Assembly (NCBI GenBank): GCA_900199555.1
Contig: FZQZ01000004.1
Coordinates: forward strand, 1-64,000
Reading direction: 5' to 3'
Length of the DNA stretch: 64,000 nt
From: Prevotellaceae bacterium MN60
GTDB taxonomy: Bacteria > Bacteroidota > Bacteroidia > Bacteroidales > Bacteroidaceae
Under the pieces are notes generated by a model. The model did not search any database. It was not told where the DNA came from and saw only the letters and a list, made by a program, of their open reading frames with translations. The translations under genes were made by a program, and so were the position numbers. This document shows, one piece after another, positions 10,201 through 19,152 of the stretch. The number at the start of each line of letters is the position of its first letter. The first letter of the stretch is position 1.

Positions 10201-10587
10201 CTTGTCTGCATCAATCTTTGACGAGGCACCGGTGAACAGACGTTTATCCTGTTTCATCATACCTACGGCAACAACTTCCTGCAGCTGAGTAGCATCTGGT
10301 TGCAGCGTAATCTTCATACCATCCTTAGCCTTAACGGTTTGGGTAATCATACCGACATAGCTTATCACAAGCTTCTTGCCCTCCTGCACGTTAATGCTGA
10401 AGTTACCATCAAGGTCGGTCTTTGTTCCCAGTTTGGTGCCTTGAATCATTACGGTTGCACCAATACATGGTTCACCGTTGTCTTCAAAGACTGTACCTGT
10501 AATCTTCTGCTGGGCATATACCATGCCTAAACTCATGAAGAGACAGGTGAGAAACATAGTCAATCTTTTTTTCATAAATTCTCTCAA
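7219..10587 (-). CDS. SusC/RagA TonB-dependent receptor
   Basis: The protein has 1122 residues, a normal length for the family. In order it has a signal peptide ending VYAQ, a carboxypeptidase-regulatory-like domain (ITGTVFEDNGEPCIGATVMI, about 29-100), a TonB-box-like LQEVVAVG near 105, a plug containing VRGATSIYGNSKPLWVIDGV and GSATSIYGARAMAGVIVITT, then a 22-strand-type barrel ending in aromatic TVRLGF. It imports substrate across the outer membrane using TonB energy, together with the RagB protein encoded next. It is the first gene of a five-gene operon with a promoter at 10720-10751. The initiator may be Met5 (MKKRLTM). No dedicated regulator lies beside it in the window. Confidence 0.92.
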   Translation of the reverse strand: MREFMKKRLTMFLTCLFMSLGMVYAQQKITGTVFEDNGEPCIGATVMIQGTKLGTKTDLDGNFSINVQEGKKLVISYVGMITQTVKAKDGMKITLQPDATQLQEVVAVGMMKQDKRLFTGASSKIDADKAKLAGMADVSRSLEGRVAGVQVTNVSGTFGASPKIRVRGATSIYGNSKPLWVIDGVIYEDNVDVSADELASGDAKTLISSAVAGLNSDDIESFTVLKDGSATSIYGARAMAGVIVITTKKGSKGRASVNYTGEFTTRLKPSYRDYNIMNSQEIMGVYKEMANKGWLSLESLANAEDTGVYGYMYQQLRKFDPTTGTFGLENTEAARNKYLQAAEFRNTDWFDLLFSNSIQQNHSVSVAGGTDRSQSYFSMSLMNDPGQYVSASKVRRYTFNGNTSYEILKNLTAKLAAQGSFRNQEAPGSLNQSVDVVTGEVKRDFDINPFSFAMNTSRCLDPNINYTRFYSPFNIFDELQNNYNDIDVKELMFRAELEYKPIKTVTLTGLISTRLSSTRRQHNVMDGSNQANAYRAGVNQQDDNSTIRNSNPLLYTNPDDELALPEAILPEGGIKYEYSDKMRSNNYRFMAEYRDVYNEKHVVNALFGSELSTVRRTPTTWTGWGYQFNNGGIVYTPYLWLKQRNEENTDYFSESFTQTNTLAYYAQAVYSYDQRYTINGTFRYEGTNRLGKERSSRWLPTWNISGSYDITNEPFMKNTENWLSQLKLRASYSLTADTGPSYVTNARAIYKTKNTWRPYTSAAESQIYISDLANSQLTYEKKHEFNIGVDLGFLRDRIAINFDAYWRNNYDLIGATFTQGCGGQIQKMANVADMESHGLEVGISTVNVQTPKFKWTSDLIYSLAKNEITTLQTSSRAVDLVSGQGYALEGYPVRSIFSYKFAGLNNEGLPMVYNEKGIKTVGDVNFQETENLEDFLIYEGPSDPTWYGSFNNSFSFNDSKLGKLNLDVFITYSGGNVVRLDPVFSYAYSDLSALPREFKNRWMMSGDENVTNIPVIASRNQVDRYGSNALRTAYNAYNYSEARIAKGNFVRLKEISVTYTFPQGLLKSTKLLSTASIKLSATNLCLLYADKKLNGQDPEFINAGGVASPITKQFTATVRLGF

Positions 10588-10719
10588 TCTCTTTATTATT
10601 ATATTCTTATTGTTCTTGTTTGTGGATTAATTTTTAGTGCGTTCCCAATATGTTAAGCTTGTAAAACAATCTTCTTTTCCATTAATTGGCCTATTGACGC
10701 ATTTTAAATTTCCAAGGTG

Positions 10720-10751
10720 CAAAAGTAACACTTTTTATGTAAACAAACAAA
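10720..10751 (-). promoter_or_regulatory. Promoter of RagAB-peptidase operon
   Basis: On the minus strand, TTTG (10751-10748) is followed after 20 bp by TACTTTTG (10727-10720), matching Bacteroidetes -33/-7 elements. This predicts a leader of roughly 125 nt before the SusC start. The rest of 10588-10920 is AT-rich with no gene seen. Confidence 0.7.
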
Positions 10752-10873
10752 TAAAATTACATAAAAGATACATTTTTGCTCTCTTTTTTAACTTTCAAGC
10801 CCTTTTTCGTTACAATCTGTTTCATTTTGTGTCTTTCGCTTTGACGAAATTGAACAAATATTGTATAAACATA

Positions 10874-10911
10874 CAAAAACATGAATGGACACCTGCATAA
10901 AGTAGGTGCCC
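10874..10911 (-). terminator. Terminator after asnB
   Basis: An 8-bp stem (10887-10894 with 10904-10911, one wobble) is followed on the minus strand by ATTCATGTTTTTG, just past the asnB stop. It ends the pyrG-purF-carA-carB-asnB run. Confidence 0.7.
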
Positions 10912-10920
10912 ATCTCGTGT

Positions 10921-12585
10921 TTAGTATGCTTGTTCGTGTACTCCTTTTACCGCACGTCCGCTTGGATCGTTCATGTTTTTAAAGGCGGCGTCCCATTCCA
11001 AGGCAATAGCTGTAGAGCAGGCTACGCTTGCTTCGCTTGGCACACTCTTGGCAGCACTGTCGCTGGGGAAATGTTCTGCAAAGATGCTGCGATAGTAGTA
11101 TTCTTCCTTGTTCTTGGGAGGATTGATGGGGAAACGCTCTGCTGCATGTGCCATCTGTTCGTCAGTAACAGCCTTAGAGGTGATGTCTTTCAAGGTGTCA
11201 ATCCATGAATAGCCGACACCATCGCTGAACTGTTCTTTCTGACGCCATGCTACCTCATCAGGTAACAAGTCGGCAAAGGCCTCGCGTACAATCTTCTTCT
11301 CGATGGTTGTACCTGGACACATCTTAGCTTCAGGATTGGTGCGCATGGCTATATCCAAGAATTCTTTATCTAAGAAAGGTACGCGACCTTCTACACCCCA
11401 TGCACTAAGGCTCTTGTTAGCACGCAGACAGTCGTAGAGGTGGAGTTTTCCTAATTTGCGAACTGTCTCTTCGTGGAAGTCTTTGGCTGTAGGGGCTTTA
11501 TGGAAATAGAGGTATCCACCGAATATCTCGTCGGCACCTTCGCCAGAGAGTACCATCTTGATACCCATCGACTTGATGACGCGTGCCAAGAGATACATTG
11601 GTGTTGAGGCGCGTACGGTGGTGACATCGTAGGTTTCTATGAAGTAGATGACATCGCGGATGGCATCAAGGCCTTCCTGAATAGTGTAGTTGATTTCGTG
11701 GTGAACGGTACCGATGTGGTCGGCTACCATCTTAGCCTTTGCGAGATCAGGGGCACCTTTCAGTCCTACGGCAAAGCTATGTAAGCGTGGCCAATAGGCT
11801 TTTGTCTTACTGTCATCTTCTATGCGATGTTCACTGAACTCCTCGGCAATGGCAGAAATAATACTACTATCAAGACCACCACTGAGCAGTACGCCGTAAG
11901 GTACGTCAGACATCAGTTGACGCTTAACGGCATCGGTGAGACCATTGCGGATGGCTTCTACACTGGCGGGATTGTCTTTGATGGCTTCATATTGCATCCA
12001 ATCGCGGTGATAATAGCGCTTGATTTCACCATCACCACTCCAAAGGTAATGACCTGGAAGGAATGGCTCAAAGCGATCGCACTGTCCTTCGAGTGCCTTC
12101 ATCTCTGAAGCCACATAGACGGTACCATCATCATCGTAGCCAATATAAAGGGGAATGACTCCGATGGGGTCGCGAGCAATCAGATACTCGTTGCGTTCCT
12201 CATCGTAGAGCACAAAGGCAAAGATACCATTGAGGTCTTCAAGGAAGTTGATGCCCTTGTCTCGGTATAATGCAAGGATTACCTCACAGTCTGAGCCTGT
12301 CTGGAACTCGTATTGATTAGCATAGAGGCGACGGATATGCTGATGATTATAAATCTCACCATTCACAGCTAATACTTGTTTGCGGTCAGGACTGTATAAA
12401 GGCTGACCACCACTCTCTGGGTCGACGATGCTCAGGCGCTCATGAGCCAAGATGGCACTGCCACCACAATAGGTACCGCTCCAATCGGGACCACGATGGC
12501 GAATCTTCTGACTCATGCGTAGCGCTTTCTGGCGCAGCTCTTGTGTCTGCTCCTTAACATTCAATATTGCTACGATTCCACACAT
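10921..12585 (-). CDS. asnB: Asparagine synthase (glutamine-hydrolysing)
   Basis: The protein has 554 residues, the same length as E. coli AsnB. It starts MCGIVAILN, so the catalytic N-terminal Cys of the class II amidotransferase domain is exposed. The glutaminase domain (about 1-190, RHRGPD, NGEIYNH) is followed by the ATP-pyrophosphatase domain with SGGLDSS near 235 and SGEGADEIFGGY. It makes asparagine from aspartate, ATP and glutamine in the cytoplasm. It is the last gene of the minus-strand nucleotide/amidotransferase run, 40 bp after carB. Confidence 0.95.
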   Translation of the reverse strand: MCGIVAILNVKEQTQELRQKALRMSQKIRHRGPDWSGTYCGGSAILAHERLSIVDPESGGQPLYSPDRKQVLAVNGEIYNHQHIRRLYANQYEFQTGSDCEVILALYRDKGINFLEDLNGIFAFVLYDEERNEYLIARDPIGVIPLYIGYDDDGTVYVASEMKALEGQCDRFEPFLPGHYLWSGDGEIKRYYHRDWMQYEAIKDNPASVEAIRNGLTDAVKRQLMSDVPYGVLLSGGLDSSIISAIAEEFSEHRIEDDSKTKAYWPRLHSFAVGLKGAPDLAKAKMVADHIGTVHHEINYTIQEGLDAIRDVIYFIETYDVTTVRASTPMYLLARVIKSMGIKMVLSGEGADEIFGGYLYFHKAPTAKDFHEETVRKLGKLHLYDCLRANKSLSAWGVEGRVPFLDKEFLDIAMRTNPEAKMCPGTTIEKKIVREAFADLLPDEVAWRQKEQFSDGVGYSWIDTLKDITSKAVTDEQMAHAAERFPINPPKNKEEYYYRSIFAEHFPSDSAAKSVPSEASVACSTAIALEWDAAFKNMNDPSGRAVKGVHEQAY

Positions 12586-12625
12586 GATGATAAGTATATA
12601 TTATTAATAATGTATATATAGGCAA

Positions 12626-14323
12626 TTATAGGTACGAAAGATACAGGTAGTTGGTCTGAGCAGGATACTCAGCAGCCAGCGTGTCTATCTGATTGACAAT
12701 AGGTGTGAGACCTAATGCCTTGCGCCATTTGCGGATGGTGAGACCAGCCTCTTCCATATTCATTCGTTCTTCCAAACCTACGGCACGGCCAATCTGGAAA
12801 TCGGAGAAACCATATACCTTGGCATCGTGCAGTAATTCGGCAACCTCTGGGGTCTCAAGAATCTCCATAAACTCGCTTTCGTCCATGTATTCTGAAACTT
12901 CTGCGAGGTATTTATTCTCTTGCAGACGCATGTCAATATCTACCAAATGCTTCAGCTTCTGCAGGAACCAACGGTCAATCTTTGTAAGTTCATGAATCTG
13001 CTCTACGCTATAGCCAATCTGCAATGCTTTGGCAAGTACGAAGATACGCATGTCGGTAGGTTCGTGCAATGATTTGGAGATATCGGCAATCTTAATCTCA
13101 TGGTTCTCTACAAAACCATGCATGCCTTGTCCAATCATTCGCAGACCTTTTTGGAGTGCCTCCTCAAAGGTGCGTCCAACAGCCATCACTTCGCCGACGC
13201 TCTTCATGGCAGAGCCGAGTTCGCGCTTAACACCGTGGAACTTGGTGAGGTCCCAACGTGGAATCTTGACTACGACATAGTCAAGAGCGGGCTCGAAAAA
13301 TGCTGAGGTAGTCTTAGTTACAGAGTTCTTCAGGTCGAAGAGACCATAACCCAGTCCGAGCTTGGCTGCAACAAAAGCCAAAGGATAGCCAGTGGCCTTA
13401 GATGCCAGTGCTGATGAACGGCTGAGACGGGCGTTGACTTCGATAACGCGATAATCCTCAGAGTTCGGGTCAAGGGCATATTGTACGTTACACTCACCAA
13501 CGATGCCGATATGGCGGATAATCTTAATGGCAAGTGCGCGCAACTTGTGATACTCTGCATTGCTGAGCGTCTGTGATGGAGCTACTACAATTGATTCACC
13601 CGTATGGATGCCGAGTGGGTCAAAGTTCTCCATGTTACATACGGTGATACAGTTATCGAAACGGTCGCGTACTACTTCATACTCTATCTCTTTCCAACCC
13701 TTCAAACTCTTCTCTACCAATACCTGTGGTGAGAAGGAGAAGGCTTCCTCTGCTTGTGTCAGCAGTTGTTCTTCATTGTCGCAGAAACCAGAACCCAGAC
13801 CTCCCAGTGCATAGGCGGCACGGAGAATGACAGGGAATCCGAGTGCTTGGGCAGCCTTTTGTACTTCTTCAACGGTGCTGCAAGCCTCGCTCTTGATGGT
13901 CTTGACGCCAATCTCATCGAGACGCTTAACAAAAAGGTCGCGGTCTTCGGTGTCGATGATGGCCTGTACGGGTGTACCCAATACTTTAACGCCATATTTC
14001 TCTAAGACACCACTTTGGTAGAGCTCAACACCGCAGTTAAGTGCAGTCTGTCCACCAAAACTAAGCAGGATGCCATCGGGGCGCTCTTTCTCAATGATGC
14101 GCTCTACAAATTCTGGCTTAACAGGTTGGAAATATACTTTGTCGGCAACACCTTGTGAGGTCTGTACCGTTGCGATGTTCGGGTTGATAAGTACGCTCTC
14201 TACACCTTCCTCCTTCAATGCTTTCAGTGCCTGTGCACCGCTATAGTCAAACTCTCCAGCCTGACCAATCTTCAATGCACCGCTACCCAGCAGTAATACC
14301 TTTTTTATATTCTGATCTGTCAT
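12626..14323 (-). CDS. carB: Carbamoyl-phosphate synthase large chain, N-terminal half only
   Basis: The protein has 565 residues from MTDQNIKK, whose ATG lies one base past the carA stop; an upstream in-frame ATG at 14338 adds five residues. Full-length CarB is about 1,070 residues. Present are the carboxyphosphate ATP-grasp domain ([29 protein letters not shown] and [20 protein letters not shown]) and the oligomerisation domain. The ORF stops at TNYLYLSYL, the hinge where the second, carbamate-phosphorylating half would begin. The allosteric domain is also absent. Only 40 bp separate the stop from asnB, so no residue of the missing half remains. It may be a genuine half-enzyme, a split gene with its partner elsewhere, or a decayed paralogue. 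Confidence 0.85.
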   Translation of the reverse strand: MTDQNIKKVLLLGSGALKIGQAGEFDYSGAQALKALKEEGVESVLINPNIATVQTSQGVADKVYFQPVKPEFVERIIEKERPDGILLSFGGQTALNCGVELYQSGVLEKYGVKVLGTPVQAIIDTEDRDLFVKRLDEIGVKTIKSEACSTVEEVQKAAQALGFPVILRAAYALGGLGSGFCDNEEQLLTQAEEAFSFSPQVLVEKSLKGWKEIEYEVVRDRFDNCITVCNMENFDPLGIHTGESIVVAPSQTLSNAEYHKLRALAIKIIRHIGIVGECNVQYALDPNSEDYRVIEVNARLSRSSALASKATGYPLAFVAAKLGLGYGLFDLKNSVTKTTSAFFEPALDYVVVKIPRWDLTKFHGVKRELGSAMKSVGEVMAVGRTFEEALQKGLRMIGQGMHGFVENHEIKIADISKSLHEPTDMRIFVLAKALQIGYSVEQIHELTKIDRWFLQKLKHLVDIDMRLQENKYLAEVSEYMDESEFMEILETPEVAELLHDAKVYGFSDFQIGRAVGLEERMNMEEAGLTIRKWRKALGLTPIVNQIDTLAAEYPAQTNYLYLSYL

Positions 14324-14324
14324 A

Positions 14325-15452
14325 TTATCTCGTTTCATTAAGCATTCTTACAAATTCGTCGAACATGAACTCTGTATCTACAGGACCAGAGCAAGCCTCT
14401 GGGTGGAACTGAGCTGACATCCAGGGGTTTTTCTTGTGACGGATGCCCTCGTTAGAACCATCATTCATATTGATGAAGAGTGGCTCCCAGTCTGCAGGTA
14501 GTGTGGTATCGTCAACGGCAAACCCGTGATTCTGTGAGGTAATGAAGCACTGATTGGTGCCTACCTTTCGTACGGGTTGGTTGTGTGAGCGATGACCATA
14601 TTTTAGTTTATATGTCTTGGCACCTGCAGCCTTAGCCAGCAGTTGGTTGCCCAGACAGATACCCATACAGGGCTTAATCTCTTTGTTGTTGAGGAAGGTA
14701 CGGATGTGCTCAACAGTCTTGGTGCATTGCTCTGGGTCGCCAGGACCATTGGCAAGGAAAAGACCATCGAACTCAAGCTCGTTGAAGTCGTAGTCCCAGG
14801 GCACACGTATAACCTCGATGCCTCTATTTAGCAGGCAACGAATGATGTTGGCCTTGACACCGCAGTCAACGAGGACCACTCTCTTGTGTGTGGAGTGTGG
14901 AGTGAGGAGTGAGGAGTCGGCCTTATAGGTGATAACCTCTTTGCAGCTTACTTTCTCTACCCAGTTGACTGAGCCGTAGTCTTCGGCTTTGCTCGTTGCG
15001 GTGCCATCGCAACATTGTAAACCGCTAATGACAATTTTTCCCATCATCACACCGTGTTCGCGAAGAACTTTAGTCAAGCGACGAGTGTCGATACCAGTGA
15101 TGGCAGGAATATTTTCGCGCTTGAGCCATGATGCTAATGACTCTTTGGCATTCCAATGTGAATAGGTCTCGCTATAATCCGCTACGATAAGTGCTTTAGG
15201 ATGAATCTTATCACTCTCCATGAACAGGGGGAGGCCATTGGCTCCCAATCCAGTGTCGGGTACACCGTAGTTGCCAATCAAAGGGAATGTGGTAACCAGT
15301 ATCTGACCAGCATAACTGGGGTCGGTCAGACTCTCTGGATAGCCCGTCATGGCTGTGTTGAATACAACCTCGCCCGATGTCTCGCACTCATATCCAAATG
15401 AGCGACCTTTAAAACAGCTTCCATCTTCGAGGATTAATGTTGCTTCTCTCAT
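14325..15452 (-). CDS. carA: Carbamoyl-phosphate synthase small chain
   Basis: The protein has 375 residues and supplies ammonia from glutamine to CarB for pyrimidine and arginine synthesis. The N-terminal CarA domain ([37 protein letters not shown]) is followed by a class I glutaminase domain with the Cys in GICLGNQL and the His in SQNHGFAV and FHPEA. The linker between the domains carries about ten extra residues ([10 protein letters not shown]) encoded by a 7-bp tandem repeat at 14888-14917. The gene is 5 bp downstream of purF and abuts carB. Confidence 0.93.
   Translation of the reverse strand: MREATLILEDGSCFKGRSFGYECETSGEVVFNTAMTGYPESLTDPSYAGQILVTTFPLIGNYGVPDTGLGANGLPLFMESDKIHPKALIVADYSETYSHWNAKESLASWLKRENIPAITGIDTRRLTKVLREHGVMMGKIVISGLQCCDGTATSKAEDYGSVNWVEKVSCKEVITYKADSSLLTPHSTHKRVVLVDCGVKANIIRCLLNRGIEVIRVPWDYDFNELEFDGLFLANGPGDPEQCTKTVEHIRTFLNNKEIKPCMGICLGNQLLAKAAGAKTYKLKYGHRSHNQPVRKVGTNQCFITSQNHGFAVDDTTLPADWEPLFINMNDGSNEGIRHKKNPWMSAQFHPEACSGPVDTEFMFDEFVRMLNETR
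14888..14917. repeat. 7-bp tandem repeat inside carA
   Basis: The run is GTGTGGA twice, GTGAGGA twice, then GT, 4.3 units of a 7-bp period. It sits in the linker between the CarA N-terminal and glutaminase domains and stays in frame. Confidence 0.85.
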
Positions 15453-15457
15453 AAATG

Positions 15458-17212
15458 TTATCTTTGCATTTTTAATTCGTTATCAACATAGTTAATGAAG
15501 GCCTGATTGACCAAGCGAATACCACCAGGAGTGGGGTAGTGGCCAGTGAAGTACCAATCGCCAGGATGATGAGGACAGGCCTCATGGAGTCCTTCGATAC
15601 TCTGGAATACCAGCTCAACAGGTGTCTCCATACCTTCAGGACGTAGCATCTCTACAATCTTTTGATTGATTTCCTCAACAGTGAAAGGCTCGTAGAGTGC
15701 TCTTACGCAGTTTTGCATATCTCCCTTTGACTTCTGCAATTCGTTTTTGCAGGCCATATAGGTGTCGTTGATTAGTTGCCACATACCGCGTTCTTCTATT
15801 AAGGCTATTGTGGCACGGAAAGCGCAGAACTCTTCAAGGCGAGCCATGTCGATGCCATAATAGTCGGGATAGCGTATCTGTGGCGAACTTGATACCATAA
15901 CAATCTTCTTGGGATGAAGACGGTCGAGAATCTTAAAGATGCTTTCTCTTAATGTGGTGCCGCGTACGATACTGTCGTCGATAATCACGAGATTGTCTTC
16001 GTGGGGGCGCAGTGAACCATAACTGATATCATAGACATGGGCAGCAAGGTCGTTGCGCTCGGAATTGTCAGTGATGAAGGTGCGTAACTTGATATCTTTC
16101 CATACTACCTTCTCTGTGCGTACGTCGCCATGTAGCTTGCGGAATCCATCTGTCATGCCGTAGAAGGCGACTTCAGCAGTGTTGGGGATGTAGGAGAAAA
16201 CGGTGTTCTCCACTTTTCCGTCAATAGCTTTCATAATGGCAGGTGTCAACTGCTCGCCTAGTCGTTTGCGCTCTTGGTAAATTTCGCAATCGGAACCGCG
16301 ACTGAAATAGATGCGCTCAAAAGAACAAGCTGATAGTTCCTGAGCTGGCATGATTTGCTCAATGCAGCAATGCCCGTCCTTATGTACTATGATAGCCTGT
16401 CCAGGCAGAAGTTCCTGAATGTCTTTACTGTCGAGGTCGAACGTGGTTTGTAAGACAGGACGCTCACTAGCCAATGCAACAATCTCGTCGTCACGATAAT
16501 AGAATGCAGGACGAATGCCCCATGGGTCGCGTACAGAGAACATCTCGCCAGAGCCTGTCAGTCCACACATAACATAACCACCGTCGTAATGCTTCATCGT
16601 GGTTTTCAGTACATTCGCTATGCAGATATGGTCATCAATGTAGTTTGTAATATCAAGTCCTGTAAGACCTTGCTTCTTGGCTTCTTCAAAGAGTCGCTCT
16701 ACTTCACGATCCAATCGGTGCCCCATCAGTTCCAATGTGATGTATGAGTCGCCATAGATACGAGGTGATTGACCTTGGGCGGTGAGAAAAGAAAAAACCT
16801 CGTCAATGTTGGTCATATTGAAATTACCACATAGACAGAGGTTTTTAGCTCGCCAGTTGTTGCGACGTAAGAAGGGATGCACGTACTGTAGTCCGCTTTT
16901 GCCGGTAGTAGAATAGCGCAGATGCCCCATCAGTAGTTCGCCAGTCATTTCTTGTGTTACGCGACTGAAGATTTTGGTGATGGCATCTTTTCCTTCGGCT
17001 TTCTCACGGAACATGTATTCTGTGCCAGGCTTGTTTTGCAGACTGACAGAGGCAATACCTGCGCCTTCCTGTCCACGGTTGTGCTGCTTCTCCATCATCA
17101 GATAGAGCTTGTTGAAGCCGTAAGCCCATGTGCCGTACTTCTTTTCGTAATAGTCTAGCGGTTTCAAAAGGCGTATCATCGCCACTCCGCATTCGTGTTT
17201 CAGTTGTTCCAT
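15458..17212 (-). CDS. purF: Amidophosphoribosyltransferase (PurF family)
   Basis: The protein has 584 residues from MEQLKHECGVAM. The open frame extends upstream, but the family N-terminus and a promoter at 17221-17228 fix the start at 17212. Cys8 is the expected catalytic residue after removal of a short propeptide, as in Bacillus-type PurF. The glutaminase domain (KQHNRGQEGAGIA, GHLRYSTTGK) is followed by the phosphoribosyltransferase domain with the PRPP loop VIIDDSIVRGTTL. It makes 5-phosphoribosylamine, the first committed step of purine synthesis. This sequence type is longer than E. coli PurF, and the exact paralogue assignment is inferred. Confidence 0.85.
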   Translation of the reverse strand: MEQLKHECGVAMIRLLKPLDYYEKKYGTWAYGFNKLYLMMEKQHNRGQEGAGIASVSLQNKPGTEYMFREKAEGKDAITKIFSRVTQEMTGELLMGHLRYSTTGKSGLQYVHPFLRRNNWRAKNLCLCGNFNMTNIDEVFSFLTAQGQSPRIYGDSYITLELMGHRLDREVERLFEEAKKQGLTGLDITNYIDDHICIANVLKTTMKHYDGGYVMCGLTGSGEMFSVRDPWGIRPAFYYRDDEIVALASERPVLQTTFDLDSKDIQELLPGQAIIVHKDGHCCIEQIMPAQELSACSFERIYFSRGSDCEIYQERKRLGEQLTPAIMKAIDGKVENTVFSYIPNTAEVAFYGMTDGFRKLHGDVRTEKVVWKDIKLRTFITDNSERNDLAAHVYDISYGSLRPHEDNLVIIDDSIVRGTTLRESIFKILDRLHPKKIVMVSSSPQIRYPDYYGIDMARLEEFCAFRATIALIEERGMWQLINDTYMACKNELQKSKGDMQNCVRALYEPFTVEEINQKIVEMLRPEGMETPVELVFQSIEGLHEACPHHPGDWYFTGHYPTPGGIRLVNQAFINYVDNELKMQR

Positions 17213-17220
17213 TGTGCGTG

Positions 17221-17228
17221 CAAAGGTA
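17221..17228 (-). promoter_or_regulatory. -7 element of purF promoter
   Basis: TACCTTTG on the minus strand ends 8 bp before the purF ATG, so the transcript would be leaderless or nearly so. No good TTTG was seen at -33. Confidence 0.55.
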
Positions 17229-17360
17229 ATAAAAAAAATGCTATTATTCGTCGCTATAATTATCTTTCTATCTACTTTTTTATCAAAAATAACAATCTGT
17301 AAATACCCCCCTTCATCTCTTAATAGATAATAGTGAGATGGCAAAGGGCTAAGGCCTGCA

Positions 17361-18962
17361 TCACTCTGCGATGCAAGCCTTAACAAAACTCATGAAGAGT
17401 GGGTGTGGTTGGAGTACGGTAGATGAGTATTCGGGATGAAACTGTGTACCGATGTACCAACGTTTGTCGGGAATCTCGACAATCTCCACCAGGTTGGCAG
17501 CAGGGTTGATGCCTACGCACTTCATACCTGCAGCCTCATACTCTTCGAGATATTGGTTGTTGAATTCGTAACGATGGCGATGGCGCTCCTTAATCAGGGC
17601 CTCTTCACCGTAGGCTTCGTAGGCACGACTGCCTTTTACCAGTTCGCACTCGTAGGCGCCCAATCGCATGGTACCACCCATCTGAGTGATATTCTTCTGC
17701 TCTTCCATGATGTCAATGACGTTATTGGGCGTCTCTGTATCCATCTCACGGCTGTTGGCATCGCTGAGGCCGAGTACATCTCTTGCAAACTCAATAACCA
17801 TCATTTGCATACCCAGACAGATACCAAAGGTGGGAATATCATGTGTACGTGTATATTCTGCTGCGATAATCTTACCTTCGATGCCTCGTGTGCCAAAGCC
17901 CGGACAGATGATGATTCCCTGCAAACCTTTGAGTTTCTCACCTACATTTGCCTTGGAAATCTCTTCGCTGTTGACAAAATGTAGTTTTGCCTTCACATTA
18001 TTATATATACCTGCTAGGTTCAGACTTTCGCGAATGCTCTTATAAGCATCCTGAAGGTCATATTTGCCCACCAGTCCAATGTGTACTTCGCGGGTGGCAT
18101 TGCGCTGCTTGTCTAAGAAATCGTGCCAAGGTTTCATAGCAGGAGTCTCTCCAACGGGGATGCCAATCTTGCGCATGATGGCGGCGTCGAGACCTTGTTG
18201 TTGCATGCTTACGGGTACTTCGTAGATGCTGGGCATATCTTCGCTCTGCACTACGCACTCTAAATCGACGTTACAGAATGAGGCAACCTTCATGCGCATA
18301 CCATCGTCGAGGTGGCGCTCTGTGCGCAAAACAAGAATGTCGGGCTGGATACCCATTCCTTGCAACTCTTTGACAGAGTGTTGGGTGGGCTTGGTCTTCA
18401 GTTCGTCGGCAGCTTTCAAGTAGGGTACATAGGTTAGATGTACGCATACGGCATTGCGGCCCAGCTGCCAGCGTAGCTGTCGGATTGCTTCCATGAAGGG
18501 AGCGCTCTCGATGTCGCCGATGGTACCACCTACTTCTGTGATAACGAAGTCGAAGGCTTCCTCCTTCTCGTCTTCGCGAAGCATGCGACGCTTGATTTCA
18601 TCGGTGATATGAGGTACTACCTGAATGGTCTTACCAAGATAGTCGCCGTGTCGCTCACGGTCGATAACGGTCTTGTAGATACGTCCGGTAGTGATAGAAT
18701 TGTTACGTGTGGTGTGGATGCCGGTAAAGCGCTCGTAATGACCAAGGTCGAGGTCAGTCTCCATACCATCTACTGTTACATAACACTCACCGTGCTCGTA
18801 GGGATTTAACGTACCTGGGTCAATGTTGATGTAGGGGTCGAACTTTTGGATGGTTACCTTGTAGCCACGTGCTTGCAGCAGTTTACCGATGCTGGCGGAG
18901 ATAATGCCTTTTCCTAATGAAGAAACGACGCCGCCTGTAACGAAGATGTATTTTGTTTCCAT
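17361..18962 (-). CDS. pyrG: CTP synthase
   Basis: The protein has 533 residues, a normal length. The N-terminal amidoligase domain starts KYIFVTGGVVSSLGKGIISA and contains DPYINIDPGTLNPYEHGE. The C-terminal class I glutaminase has the Cys in GICLGMQ and the His-Glu in FHPEYSS. It converts UTP to CTP using glutamine and ATP. It is the first gene of the pyrG-purF-carA-carB-asnB run, with its own promoter at 18988-19018. Confidence 0.96.
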   Translation of the reverse strand: METKYIFVTGGVVSSLGKGIISASIGKLLQARGYKVTIQKFDPYINIDPGTLNPYEHGECYVTVDGMETDLDLGHYERFTGIHTTRNNSITTGRIYKTVIDRERHGDYLGKTIQVVPHITDEIKRRMLREDEKEEAFDFVITEVGGTIGDIESAPFMEAIRQLRWQLGRNAVCVHLTYVPYLKAADELKTKPTQHSVKELQGMGIQPDILVLRTERHLDDGMRMKVASFCNVDLECVVQSEDMPSIYEVPVSMQQQGLDAAIMRKIGIPVGETPAMKPWHDFLDKQRNATREVHIGLVGKYDLQDAYKSIRESLNLAGIYNNVKAKLHFVNSEEISKANVGEKLKGLQGIIICPGFGTRGIEGKIIAAEYTRTHDIPTFGICLGMQMMVIEFARDVLGLSDANSREMDTETPNNVIDIMEEQKNITQMGGTMRLGAYECELVKGSRAYEAYGEEALIKERHRHRYEFNNQYLEEYEAAGMKCVGINPAANLVEIVEIPDKRWYIGTQFHPEYSSTVLQPHPLFMSFVKACIAE

Positions 18963-18987
18963 AAATAAAAAATGTATTTATGGACTG

Positions 18988-19018
18988 CAAAGTTACAAAA
19001 TATTATGTTTTCTGGCAA
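18988..19018 (-). promoter_or_regulatory. pyrG promoter
   Basis: On the minus strand, CTTG (19018-19015) is followed after 19 bp by TAACTTTG (18995-18988), about 26 bp before the ATG. Confidence 0.6.
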
Positions 19019-19100
19019 GATGGTTATGGTCTTTTCATCTAGATTTTTAATAAAAGTAACAAAATGAAAGTATTTGGTATTGATATTTTGCAAATTGTTA

Positions 19101-19144
19101 TTTAAAATCCCCTCTCCTTTGTCTGGGTGACAGAAGGAGAGGGG
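19101..19144 (-). terminator. Terminator of glnB-amtB-porin unit
   Basis: A perfect 10-bp GC-rich stem (19109-19118 with 19135-19144) is followed on the minus strand by ATTTTAAA, 8 bp after the stop of the porin-like gene. Confidence 0.8.
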
Positions 19145-19152
19145 AGGAAAGA

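Noticed and set aside
7219..10587. Search for an HTCS or sigma/anti-sigma pair controlling the left SusC locus
   Set aside because: None is encoded beside it in the window; its promoter has a good -33 element and may be constitutive or controlled from elsewhere.
17436..17984. Plus-strand ORF of 182 codons opposite pyrG
   Set aside because: Antisense to CTP synthase, with no promoter or domain.
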